Shown here piece by piece: positions 1-6,272 of a DNA stretch of 6,272 nt (position 1 is the first letter of the stretch; every line of letters starts with the position of its first letter). Origin of the DNA: an uncultured Treponema sp. (GTDB lineage Bacteria > Spirochaetota > Spirochaetia > Treponematales > Treponemataceae); assembly GCA_946538795.1 (NCBI GenBank), contig CAMNGY010000103.1, forward strand, positions 1-6,272. The letters run 5' to 3'. The notes under the pieces were generated by a model, which was not told where the DNA came from, made no database searches, and worked only from the letters and a program-made list of their open reading frames with translations. A program made the translations under genes and the position numbers.

Positions 1-1974
1 CTTCTTGCCTTCTGCCAGGGGGCGTATGATATGTTCGACGGAGGCGACCAGCTCGGAGAGGCGGAAGTCCACCGGGGTCAGCGTCATGGCCCCGGATTCT
101 ATCTTGCTTACGTCCAGGACGTCGTTCACGAGCGTAAGCAGGTGGTCGGCGGAAAGCCGGATCTTGCCCACCTGATCCTTGACCTTCTCCTGGCCGTCAT
201 TGTCTGCCAGGATGAGGTTGGAGAAGCCAATGATGGCGTTCAGCGGCGTGCGGATGTCGTGGCTCATCTTGGACAAAAACTCGCTTTTTGCCCTGCTTGC
301 CTGCTGGGCCGCGGTGGAGGAGATTTCCAGAGCGTCCTTGGTTTTCTCAAGCTCTGCGTTCGTCATCTCAAGGACCCTCTTGCGCTCCAGCTCCAGCCTC
401 AGGCGGCGGCGGAGCAAGAGGACGCTGACAAGGATAACGGCGATGATGCAGAGAAGAAGCGGTATGGCGTTGTCGTATACGAATTCGCCCAGGGAGAAGC
501 TGTAGGCGTAGCGCATCGTTGAGAAGAGTATGGCGTCGCTCTCGCCTGCGTTTATCGCCGCGATTGCCTTGCTCAGCACTTCCATGAGGATCGGTTTGTC
601 ACGGCCGACCGCGAAACACAGGTCGAATGTTTCCCGGTTGGGCTGCATCTCAAGATCGGGGAAGGCGTAGAAATCCTTGGACAGGCGGGACAGACGGTAG
701 TTGCTGACCATCAGCAGGTCCGCCTTGTGTCCGTTGATGGCTTTGAGGCAGTCCTTCAGGCTGTTGAACTCAATTACGTCGGCTTCCGGGAAGGAGAGGC
801 GGCAGGCGAGCTTCATGAGCCCTCCGCTTCTCAGCGCAGTGACCGTATTCACCGGCCCGGAAAAGTCGGACCGGTGTATTGTGACGCCGGGAATCCTCGT
901 CGCTCCGGCTGAAAGCACGAAATCGTCCTCGTCGGCGAGGGCGAAGCTGAAGATATACGGAAAAATGGCGTCCACTTCCATGTTCTTGAGGGCGGAAATC
1001 ATCTTGTCTTCTGAGGAGTAGGGGACGCTCTCAATCTCAAGTCCGAAGTTGCTCACAAGCACCTGGACAATGAGCGAATACACGCCTTCGGCCTTGCCAC
1101 GGACAGTTGCGGAGACGGGGAGGAAGCCTTCCAAGTAGCCGACCCTGATCCGGCCCCGCGAGCGGACCCAGGCCCGCTCCTCCGGTGACAGCACCTGACG
1201 GTTTACTCCCGCCGTGAAAAAACGTTGCTTGAGGCTTTCGTTGTAAAAGGGGTGCGTTTCCAGAAGTTTTTCCTGCGCACTGTTTACGTCGGTCAGCAGG
1301 TCCGGTCTTTTTTTGCTGACGGTAAAATAGAAGTCCGTGCTTTCCAGCAGGAACATGGGGACTTCCTGGCTGTTGATCCGCAGGTCATGGGCTACGATTC
1401 CGTCCAGCTGGCCGTCGGCAAGTTCCTTCCAAAGTTTGTCCGCATCACCTTCCACTATGACCGGACTGACGCCGTTCTCCCGTGACCAGTCCTCCAGGAT
1501 TTTGCGGGCATAGCGTTTCTCTGCTATGCCTATCCGCGCGTTGTTGACGCTCTTTGCGTTTCCCCGCTCTATCCGGCCCGATCCGTACGGATGCGTGTAG
1601 ATGTAGTAGTTCCTGCTTCCCTGGGGAAAGGTGGAATACAGCATTGTCCGCTCCCGCTCCTCCGTCTTGGTCATCCCCATCAGCAGGTCTATCTCGCCGG
1701 CCTCAAACTTTCTTACTATGTCAAGCACGGGGCCATTTATATAATGAATGTCCCATCCCGAACGGAAGGCAATGTCCTGAAGGTACTCGTAACCGTAACC
1801 CGACAGGCGGCCGTTCCCAAGAAAATCAATGAAGCCCGGCTCGTTGATCATGCCCACGCGGACGACCTTGATCGGCCGGCCGCCTTTCGGCTCAAGGGAA
1901 AAGAGCGGAAGAAGACAGCACAAGGCCAGCGGCAGGAGGAGTTTTTTCAGGATATGTTTCGGATGCCTGCTCAT
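1..1974 (-). CDS. Sensor histidine kinase with tandem periplasmic solute-binding (SBP_bac_3-like) domains, C-terminus cut by window edge
   Basis: The frame is open from the ATG at 1974-1972 to base 1 with no stop, giving 658 visible residues. Residues 1-27 are a basic-then-hydrophobic signal peptide or membrane anchor. Residues about 36-255 and 275-495 are two periplasmic solute-binding domains; the first has GYGYEYLQDIAF (60-70) and a TKTEERER motif (102-109), and the second follows the typical LSPEERAWVRSRGRIRVGY linker. A membrane helix spans about 502-521, then a short charged coiled coil leads to a HisKA domain with the H-box SHDIRTPLNAIIGF, phosphoacceptor His572. There is no PAS domain between membrane and HisKA. 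The visible part ends in the linker before the expected HATPase domain, which lies outside the window with any receiver domains. It resembles BvgS/EvgS-type sensors and would autophosphorylate in response to a periplasmic ligand; the ligand is unknown. It lies 70 bases downstream of MCP-B and is probably cotranscribed with it. The kinase call is firm; hybrid status is unknown. Confidence 0.93.
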   Translation of the reverse strand, partial: MSRHPKHILKKLLLPLALCCLLPLFSLEPKGGRPIKVVRVGMINEPGFIDFLGNGRLSGYGYEYLQDIAFRSGWDIHYINGPVLDIVRKFEAGEIDLLMGMTKTEERERTMLYSTFPQGSRNYYIYTHPYGSGRIERGNAKSVNNARIGIAEKRYARKILEDWSRENGVSPVIVEGDADKLWKELADGQLDGIVAHDLRINSQEVPMFLLESTDFYFTVSKKRPDLLTDVNSAQEKLLETHPFYNESLKQRFFTAGVNRQVLSPEERAWVRSRGRIRVGYLEGFLPVSATVRGKAEGVYSLIVQVLVSNFGLEIESVPYSSEDKMISALKNMEVDAIFPYIFSFALADEDDFVLSAGATRIPGVTIHRSDFSGPVNTVTALRSGGLMKLACRLSFPEADVIEFNSLKDCLKAINGHKADLLMVSNYRLSRLSKDFYAFPDLEMQPNRETFDLCFAVGRDKPILMEVLSKAIAAINAGESDAILFSTMRYAYSFSLGEFVYDNAIPLLLCIIAVILVSVLLLRRRLRLELERKRVLEMTNAELEKTKDALEISSTAAQQASRAKSEFLSKMSHDIRTPLNAIIGFSNLILADNDGQEKVKDQVGKIRLSADHLLTLVNDVLDVSKIESGAMTLTPVDFRLSELVASVEHIIRPLAEGKK

Positions 1975-1977
1975 AGG

Positions 1978-1985
1978 CTCTCCCC
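1978..1985 (-). promoter_or_regulatory. Ribosome binding site of the sensor kinase
   Basis: On the minus strand the sequence GGGGAGAG precedes the ATG at 1974. The GGGGAG core (1985-1980) leaves a 5-base spacer (AGCCT), which fits a Shine-Dalgarno site. Together with the signal peptide starting right at this ATG, it fixes the start codon of the kinase. Confidence 0.75.
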
Positions 1986-2004
1986 GTGAAGGACTGCGGG
2001 CGGG

Positions 2005-2043
2005 AAGGAATGCGGCCGGCAGACCGCATTCCTTGTTTTTTTT
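2005..2043 (+). terminator. Perfect 11-bp hairpin with a T8 run on the plus strand (terminator-like, opposite to the genes)
   Basis: AAGGAATGCGG (2005-2015) and CCGCATTCCTT (2024-2034) are exact inverted repeats around an 8-base loop, followed on the plus strand by G and eight T (2036-2043). This is the geometry of a rho-independent terminator for plus-strand transcription, yet every gene here is on the minus strand. Read in the gene direction, the A8 run comes directly after the MCP-B stop, then the hairpin, and the bases after the hairpin are C-rich with no U-run. It is therefore not a normal minus-strand intrinsic terminator. It could stop antisense RNA coming out of the kinase region, or act in the MCP-B/kinase mRNA as a processing or stability element. 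The structure is certain; its role is inferred. Confidence 0.6.
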
Positions 2044-2044
2044 C

Positions 2045-4141
2045 TTATACCTTGAACTCGTCTATCTGCTTGCCTATCTTGCCGATGGACTGCTCCATGC
2101 GGCCGGAAACCTCTTTGAGCGCCATGCCGGTCTCGTTTATCTTCCTGGCCCCGGAGAGCATCTCGTCCATGCTCTGCTTCATGGAAATAGTCACGTCCTG
2201 CAGCATCTGCACCTCGGACAGGATGAGCTTGTTGCCCTCGTGCATCTCCTCGGAGGCGACCTTGACTTCCTGCGTGCTGTCGTTCATCATCTTGAGCGCG
2301 CCGACGATCTGCTTGGATCCCTGGTTCTGCTCCTCCATCGCCGTCCGCACCTGCATGACCAGCTGGTCGGTGTCGGCAAGCTCCTGCGAGACCTGGGCGA
2401 AGGTCTTGCTCGCCTCCTCGGAGGCGTGGACCACGTCCGCGATGGAGCCCATTATCTGCTTGAGCTGGTTGCTTATCTGGGTGGACTGCTGGCCGGAAGT
2501 CTCGGAGAGCTTTCGGATTTCGTCTGCGACGACTGCGAATCCCTTTCCCGCCTCGCCCGCGTGGGCCGCCTCGATTGCGGCGTTCATGGCGAGCAGGTTG
2601 GTCTGCTCCGCTATGCTGGAGATGGCGGCGTTCGCGTCCTGCAGGGTGGCGGACTGGCTTTCGATCGCGGAGACCTTCTGGCTGACGGCCTCCAGCTTGT
2701 GGAAGCCTTCCTGGGAGTGGGACTGCAGGTCGCTGAACACGTCCTTCATCCGCTCCACCGACGTGGTGACGGCGGTGATGTTGCCTATCATCTGCTCGAC
2801 GGCCGCGCTGGCCTGCGACACGCCGCCGGACTGGCCCTCTATCATCTTGTTGAGCGAGTCCACGTTGGCGGAAATCTCGTCCACCGCCCCGGCGGTCTGG
2901 TCCACGCTCTTCTTCTGGTTGTCTATCTGATGGCCGAAGTTGTCTATGTTCGCGATGATCTGGTTGATTGCGCTCGCGGTGTCCTGGGCAGAGGCGGCCA
3001 TGTCGCTTCCGGCGATCCCCAGCTCGTTCTTGGAGGCCTTGACTTCCCGTATGATGTCCTGCAGCTTGCCCGTGAACTGGTTGAAGCCCTGCACGACCTG
3101 GCCTATCTCGTTGCCGGAGCTTACCTCGATCCTGCGTGTCAGGTCCGCGTTCCCGGTCGCGATTCCGTGGATGGTGTCGCGGACGGTGCGGAGAGGCCTG
3201 AGGGCGGCGACGAGGACGAATCCGCCGAGAAGAAGGATTGTTATCAGCACCCCCACGCCGAAGCCCGTGGAGGCGAGGGCTATCTTGTTGCCCAGCGCCT
3301 CTATCGTGCCCTGGGAGACGGTGAGGCCGAACGCCCAGGGAGTGTCCTTTATGCAGTCGTATATCAGCAGGTCCTGGCCGTTCCCGGTGTACGATTTGAT
3401 CCAGGCCTTGCCGGACTCGCCGTTGACCATCTTCTGCGAATACTGGACCAGGTCATCATGCCCCTCGCCGGGGTTGGTCAGGAAGTTGGCCCCGTCCGTG
3501 GCCGCGGGGTGGTACATGACGTTCCCGGCATGGTCGAGCATGAAGGCCCAGACGCCCGCCGGGACGTTCAGCTCCTTGACGGGCTTTATGAGGACCTCTA
3601 TGGGGATTATGCCCACGATCACGCCGAACAGCCTGCCGTTCCTGTCCTTGAGGCCGGTCGTAACGTGGACGACGGTCTTTCCCGTAGTCTTGGCCGTGAC
3701 GGGGTTGTCCACGTAGCGGGCCTTGCCCTGCTTCATGACGGCCTGGAAGTAGTCCCGCTCGGCTATCTCCGTCGTCTTTCCCTGGTCGGTGAACGCGTGG
3801 CCGTCCGGCCCCGCTATGAGCATGTAATCGAATTCGGAGGCCCGGACCTGGGTGTTCTCACGCATCCAGCGGACGGCCTCGTCCAGGTCGCCGTTCTTCA
3901 TCGCGTCCGAGCCGACGTAGACCTGCAGGTCCTTGTAGTAGCCGTCGACCGTGTTGTCTATCGCCTGCTTGAGCGCGTCGGAGAGTGTCGTGTAGCTGGC
4001 CTCATGATCGGCCTTGGAGTCGGCCCGCGCAATCCGCGACAGGGAGAATACCTGGAACGTGGTGAGAAGGGCGAAGCCAGCGCCGATCATCAGTATCAGG
4101 TAGGCGACAAGGCTCATGGATTTTTTTTGCTTGTTTTCCAT
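2045..4141 (-). CDS. Methyl-accepting chemotaxis protein (MCP-B), dCache-type sensor, complete
   Basis: This 698-aa transmembrane chemoreceptor would pass ligand signals to CheA/CheW. A short basic N-terminus leads to a first membrane helix (about 10-33). The extracytoplasmic domain (about 36-285) looks like a double Cache (PAS-like) fold, with IAERDYF at 126-132 and a second lobe starting near GVWAFMLD (196-203). The second helix is about 289-314, HAMP about 316-367 (P316, GNADLTRRI), and the rest is the coiled-coil signalling domain. Its hairpin tip reads [24 protein letters not shown] (512-535, interrupted by no gap), with tip Glu524. Candidate methylation pairs are D414/Q415, E449/Q450 and E603/E604. 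No CheR-tethering NWETF-like tail is present; it ends QIDEFKV. The ERDYF motif replaces the RxWY pattern of amino-acid-type dCache sensors, so the ligand is unknown. ATG 4141 is preferred for its GGAGG and promoter. It has its own promoter and probably shares an mRNA with the downstream kinase. Confidence 0.96.
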   Translation of the reverse strand: MENKQKKSMSLVAYLILMIGAGFALLTTFQVFSLSRIARADSKADHEASYTTLSDALKQAIDNTVDGYYKDLQVYVGSDAMKNGDLDEAVRWMRENTQVRASEFDYMLIAGPDGHAFTDQGKTTEIAERDYFQAVMKQGKARYVDNPVTAKTTGKTVVHVTTGLKDRNGRLFGVIVGIIPIEVLIKPVKELNVPAGVWAFMLDHAGNVMYHPAATDGANFLTNPGEGHDDLVQYSQKMVNGESGKAWIKSYTGNGQDLLIYDCIKDTPWAFGLTVSQGTIEALGNKIALASTGFGVGVLITILLLGGFVLVAALRPLRTVRDTIHGIATGNADLTRRIEVSSGNEIGQVVQGFNQFTGKLQDIIREVKASKNELGIAGSDMAASAQDTASAINQIIANIDNFGHQIDNQKKSVDQTAGAVDEISANVDSLNKMIEGQSGGVSQASAAVEQMIGNITAVTTSVERMKDVFSDLQSHSQEGFHKLEAVSQKVSAIESQSATLQDANAAISSIAEQTNLLAMNAAIEAAHAGEAGKGFAVVADEIRKLSETSGQQSTQISNQLKQIMGSIADVVHASEEASKTFAQVSQELADTDQLVMQVRTAMEEQNQGSKQIVGALKMMNDSTQEVKVASEEMHEGNKLILSEVQMLQDVTISMKQSMDEMLSGARKINETGMALKEVSGRMEQSIGKIGKQIDEFKV
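2501..2615 (-). repeat. Paralogous repeat, copy in MCP-B signalling tip
   Basis: This 115-base stretch encodes the receptor hairpin tip and matches 4731-4845 with 9 mismatches by eye count (about 92 percent) and no gaps. The two proteins differ here by one residue in the tip region (Ala versus Ser before VVADEIRKL). It reflects gene duplication and strong constraint at the CheA/CheW contact, not a mobile element. Confidence 0.8.
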
Positions 4142-4153
4142 AAATATCAGATT

Positions 4154-4158
4154 CCTCC
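4154..4158 (-). promoter_or_regulatory. Ribosome binding site of MCP-B, unusually long spacer
   Basis: GGAGG on the minus strand lies 12 bases before the ATG at 4141, longer than the usual 5-9. No better start codon in frame is available: the in-frame CTG three codons upstream would be only 3 bases from GGAGG. The ATG is therefore kept. Confidence 0.65.
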
Positions 4159-4171
4159 GAACATTTATGGA

Positions 4172-4200
4172 ATTATAGCATGGGAATCTTCATAAGGCAA
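4172..4200 (-). promoter_or_regulatory. Sigma-70-type promoter with extended -10, driving MCP-B
   Basis: On the minus strand TTGCCT (4200-4195, four of six matches to TTGACA) is followed by a 17-base spacer and a perfect TATAAT (4177-4172). TGC directly precedes the TATAAT, making an extended -10 element. Transcription would start near 4164-4166, leaving a leader of about 24 bases before the MCP-B ATG. The -35 box begins only four bases past the T-run of the MCP-A terminator, so the two transcription units are packed tightly. A flagellar sigma-28 signature (TAAA with a GCCGATAA-like -10) is not seen, so this receptor looks constitutively or housekeeping-expressed. Confidence 0.8.
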
Positions 4201-4204
4201 GTTT

Positions 4205-4233
4205 AAAAAAAGGCGGCCCCCAAGGGGTCGCCT
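4205..4233 (-). terminator. Intrinsic terminator after MCP-A
   Basis: On the minus strand a 23-base stem-loop (4233-4211) pairs AGGCG with CGCCT and CCCC with GGGG around a 3-base TTG loop, with a single A-C mismatch. The stem runs into seven T (4211-4205). It lies 41 bases after the MCP-A stop codon and directly before the MCP-B promoter, so the two receptors are probably separate transcription units. Confidence 0.85.
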
Positions 4234-4274
4234 CTCGCATCGGGTCACGCTGTCACCGCAACGGCCTCCCGGCC

Positions 4275-6272
4275 TTACACCTTGAACAGGTCTATCTGGC
4301 TTCCTATCTTGCCGATGGAATCCTTCACCTGGTCGGCGATGTCGCTGAGGGCCGCACCGGTATCGTTTATCTTGCGTGCGCCTGCACTCATCTCGTCCAT
4401 GCTGTTCTTCATCGCCTCCGTCGCCTCCTGAAGGAGCTTTATCTCGTCCAGGATGGCCTGGTTACCGGCGGACATCTCGGAGGACGCGCTGCGCACCTCT
4501 ATGGTGCTGTCGTTCATGGAATGCAGGGCCTCGCTTATCTGGCGGGAGCCGGTGTTCTGCTCTTCCATCGCGGCCTTTATCTGCATGACCAGCTGGTCGG
4601 TGTCCTGTATCTTGTGCGACACGGACTCGAAGGCCTTGCTGGAATGCGTGGATGCGGCGACGACTTCTTGTATGGAATCCTTGATGTTGTTCAGCTGGTC
4701 ACCGATTGTCTTGGACTGGGCGGTGGAGGTCTCGGAGAGCTTGCGGATTTCGTCGGCGACGACTGAGAAGCCCTTTCCGGCCTCGCCCGCATGGGCCGCC
4801 TCGATCGCGGCGTTCATGGCGAGCAGGTTTGTCTGCTCGGCTATGGCGCTGATGGCCAGGTTTGCTTCCTGCAGCATGGAGGACTGCTGCTCTATCTGCT
4901 GGATGCGGCGGTTCACGTCTTCCTGCTGGGTGAATCCGGTCTGCGCGTCCTCACGGAGGGAGTCGAAGGAGTCCGCCATCTTGTCCACCGACTGGTTTAC
5001 GGAGGCGATGTTGCCTATCATCTCCTCAACGGCGGCAGATGCCTCGGACACGCCCGCGGACTGGTTCTCTATCATGTGCTCCAGGGAGCTGATGTTGCTT
5101 GCTATCTGGTTGACGGCGCCGGCTGTCTCCTCGACGCTCGCGCTCTGGTTGACTATCTGCCGGTGGACGCTCTCTATGTTCGCGATTATCTGAGTGATGG
5201 CCGCCGCCGTGTCCTGGGCGGTCGCTCCCATGTCCTCTCCCGCGAGGCTCAGCGTTCCCTTGGTGGACTGGAGGTGCGTGACGATGCCCTGCAACTTCTC
5301 CACGAAGCTGTTGAAGCCCTTGACCACGTCGCCGACCTCGTCGTTCGTCGCGTCCGGGATGCGCTGTGTCAGGTCGGCGTTGCCGCTGGCAATCCTGGTG
5401 ATGGACTCCTTGACGACCTTGAGCGGCTTGAAGAGCATGGTGACGAGGACCCCTATGACTGCGGCGGCGATGAGCACTATGAGGACCATCATGATGATGA
5501 TGGCGTGCCTCATGGCGACGTGCCCCGCAAAGTAGTAGTCGTAGGGGGCGACCGAGAAAACCGTCCAGTTGCTCCCGGGGACTTTCTTGTAGGACGCTAT
5601 GAGGTGCGCCTTGATATTGGGGTCAACGAAGTCCTCTATCCCTTCCTTTCCCTCAAAGATGTGGTTCAGCACGAGGCCCAGGCCCGACCTGTCGTCCAGC
5701 TCGCCGTTCCCGGACTCGTCCGTGCCTTCGTTCGCGTTGGCGACGGTGGTGCGCTCCTTGTGGTTTATGACGGAGGGGTGCATGCCCCCGCCCAAATCTA
5801 TGTCCTTGATGACGTCCAGGAGGGCGTTCTCCTTGACGAGCATGACGATCGCGCCCATCGGCTGGCCGTTCCTGCCGCGGACGGGGACGCTGTAGCTCTG
5901 CAGGATGCCGTTGACGGCGGGGCTGAACAGGGGGTCCGAGACGTATTCCCTGCCGGCCATCGGCTCGGTGAAGTAGTCCCTCTCCTTCATGTTCAGGAGG
6001 CGGCCGTCGGCGGTGATGCAGTTGCCCTCGCGGTCATAGAAGGCGACGTTCTCGTACCTGCCCCCCAGGGCGGAGACTATCCCCGTGAACAGGCGGCTCT
6101 TCTCCGCCAGGGGAATGTTCTCGTCCTTGACCGCGTCCAGCTCCGCGAGGAAGCGGAGGGAGGTCAGGTTCTTCTCGTTTATGTCCCTGCCCTGGCTCAC
6201 GACGCCGTCGGTCAAGCGCGTAAGCTGGGCGTTGACGCTCTTGGTCAGGTTGCGGGCCGAAATGACGTAGGC
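4275..6272 (-). CDS. Methyl-accepting chemotaxis protein (MCP-A), dCache-type sensor, N-terminus cut by window edge
   Basis: The frame is open to base 6272, giving 665 visible residues before the TAA at 4277-4275. A TTG at 6215 could be mistaken for the start, but coding continues upstream and the expected first membrane helix lies outside the window. The extracytoplasmic part (visible residues 1 to about 250) is Cache-like, with MKERDYF at 95-101 and a membrane-proximal SNWTVFSVAPYDYYF segment. The second membrane helix is about 257-281, HAMP about 283-334 (KPLK, GNADLTQRI), then the signalling domain with tip Glu491 in the conserved [16 protein letters not shown] hairpin. Methylation pairs are all Glu-Glu: 381/382, 416/417 and 570/571. 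It ends QIDLFKV with no NWETF-like tether. Like MCP-B it would regulate CheA through CheW. From HAMP to the C-terminus it matches MCP-B without gaps, while the sensors share little beyond ERDYF. The ligand is unknown; the upstream promoter is not in the window. Confidence 0.96.
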   Translation of the reverse strand, partial: AYVISARNLTKSVNAQLTRLTDGVVSQGRDINEKNLTSLRFLAELDAVKDENIPLAEKSRLFTGIVSALGGRYENVAFYDREGNCITADGRLLNMKERDYFTEPMAGREYVSDPLFSPAVNGILQSYSVPVRGRNGQPMGAIVMLVKENALLDVIKDIDLGGGMHPSVINHKERTTVANANEGTDESGNGELDDRSGLGLVLNHIFEGKEGIEDFVDPNIKAHLIASYKKVPGSNWTVFSVAPYDYYFAGHVAMRHAIIIMMVLIVLIAAAVIGVLVTMLFKPLKVVKESITRIASGNADLTQRIPDATNDEVGDVVKGFNSFVEKLQGIVTHLQSTKGTLSLAGEDMGATAQDTAAAITQIIANIESVHRQIVNQSASVEETAGAVNQIASNISSLEHMIENQSAGVSEASAAVEEMIGNIASVNQSVDKMADSFDSLREDAQTGFTQQEDVNRRIQQIEQQSSMLQEANLAISAIAEQTNLLAMNAAIEAAHAGEAGKGFSVVADEIRKLSETSTAQSKTIGDQLNNIKDSIQEVVAASTHSSKAFESVSHKIQDTDQLVMQIKAAMEEQNTGSRQISEALHSMNDSTIEVRSASSEMSAGNQAILDEIKLLQEATEAMKNSMDEMSAGARKINDTGAALSDIADQVKDSIGKIGSQIDLFKV
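4731..4845 (-). repeat. Paralogous repeat, copy in MCP-A signalling tip
   Basis: This is the counterpart of 2501-2615, in direct orientation 2230 bases away. Long direct similarity like this could support recombination between the receptors, swapping sensor domains or deleting the DNA between them. That possibility is inference. Confidence 0.8.

Noticed and set aside
1915..1974. Lipoprotein signal in the kinase N-terminus (LALC at residues 16-19)
   Set aside because: Leu directly before the Cys does not fit the lipobox, and a second Cys and more hydrophobic residues follow, so an ordinary signal peptide or anchor is likelier.
31..1989. Several plus-strand open frames opposite the kinase (for example 31-522, 701-1021, 1591-1989)
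   Set aside because: They are shadows of the continuous minus-strand kinase frame and show no family motif.
1829..4195. A 788-codon open frame on the plus strand opposite MCP-B
   Set aside because: It lies antisense to a clear receptor gene, its translation is low-complexity Leu/Gly/Val/Asp/His-rich with no recognisable domain, and GC-rich codon bias in the sense frame explains the lack of stops.
4160..4210. Sigma-28 flagellar promoter upstream of MCP-B
   Set aside because: TTTAAACTT is present, but nothing like GCCGATAA lies at the right distance, whereas the sigma-70 extended -10 match is excellent.
4244..4274. Small inverted repeats after the MCP-A stop (GGCC-tccc-GGCC at 4263-4274 and GGTCACGCTGTCACC at 4244-4258)
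   Set aside because: The stems are only 4 bp or imperfect and lack a U-run; the real terminator is further on at 4205-4233.
4453..5193. Plus-strand open frames opposite MCP-A and MCP-B (also 1986-2930, 2940-3716, 5194-5535, 5599-5895)
   Set aside because: They are antisense to conserved receptor coding sequence and rich in Ser, Ala, Trp and Met as expected from reverse complements.
5469..5505. Repeated ATG/GAT triplets within MCP-A
   Set aside because: They simply encode the Ile- and Met-rich start of the second membrane helix.
6213..6215. TTG as the start codon of MCP-A
   Set aside because: The frame stays open for 19 more codons to the window edge with a plausible receptor sequence, and the first membrane helix would be missing.

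Overview
The window carries three large genes, all read right to left on the minus strand, and two of them are cut by the window edges. In order of transcription they are: a methyl-accepting chemotaxis receptor (MCP-A, N-terminus beyond base 6272), a second complete receptor paralogous to it (MCP-B, 698 aa), and a membrane sensor histidine kinase with tandem periplasmic solute-binding domains (C-terminus beyond base 1). All three detect something outside the inner membrane. I see no RNA gene, mobile element, CRISPR array or transport gene.

The likely source is a GC-rich spirochaete of the Treponema type. This is inference from remembered family features: the receptor signalling domains with their NQSAGVSEASAAVEEMIGN-type segment, the shared C-terminal ending (QID-x-FKV), and the tandem solute-binding sensor with a GYGYEYLQDIA motif. 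No marker gene is present, and some Clostridia and other deep-branching anaerobes have similar proteins, so the assignment is moderate.

Layout: 4275-6272 is MCP-A, followed by a convincing intrinsic terminator (4205-4233). Immediately after its U-run comes a strong sigma-70-type promoter (4172-4200, extended -10) with a short leader that drives MCP-B (2045-4141). Only 70 bases separate MCP-B from the kinase (1-1974). That gap holds a perfect 11-bp hairpin but no minus-strand U-run and no obvious promoter, so MCP-B and the kinase are probably cotranscribed, with the hairpin possibly tuning the second gene.

In function, the receptors would feed a CheA/CheW phosphorelay controlling motility, and the kinase a separate gene-expression or second-messenger response. 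No che gene or response regulator is in the window, so these must be encoded elsewhere, or within the unseen C-terminus of the kinase if it is a hybrid. The two receptors align without gaps from HAMP to the C-terminus but have clearly different sensor domains and different Glu/Gln coding at the adaptation sites. I do not see a new type of system here. The most informative points are the receptor-kinase operon with its oddly oriented hairpin, the unequal tandem ligand domains of the kinase, and the adaptation-site differences.
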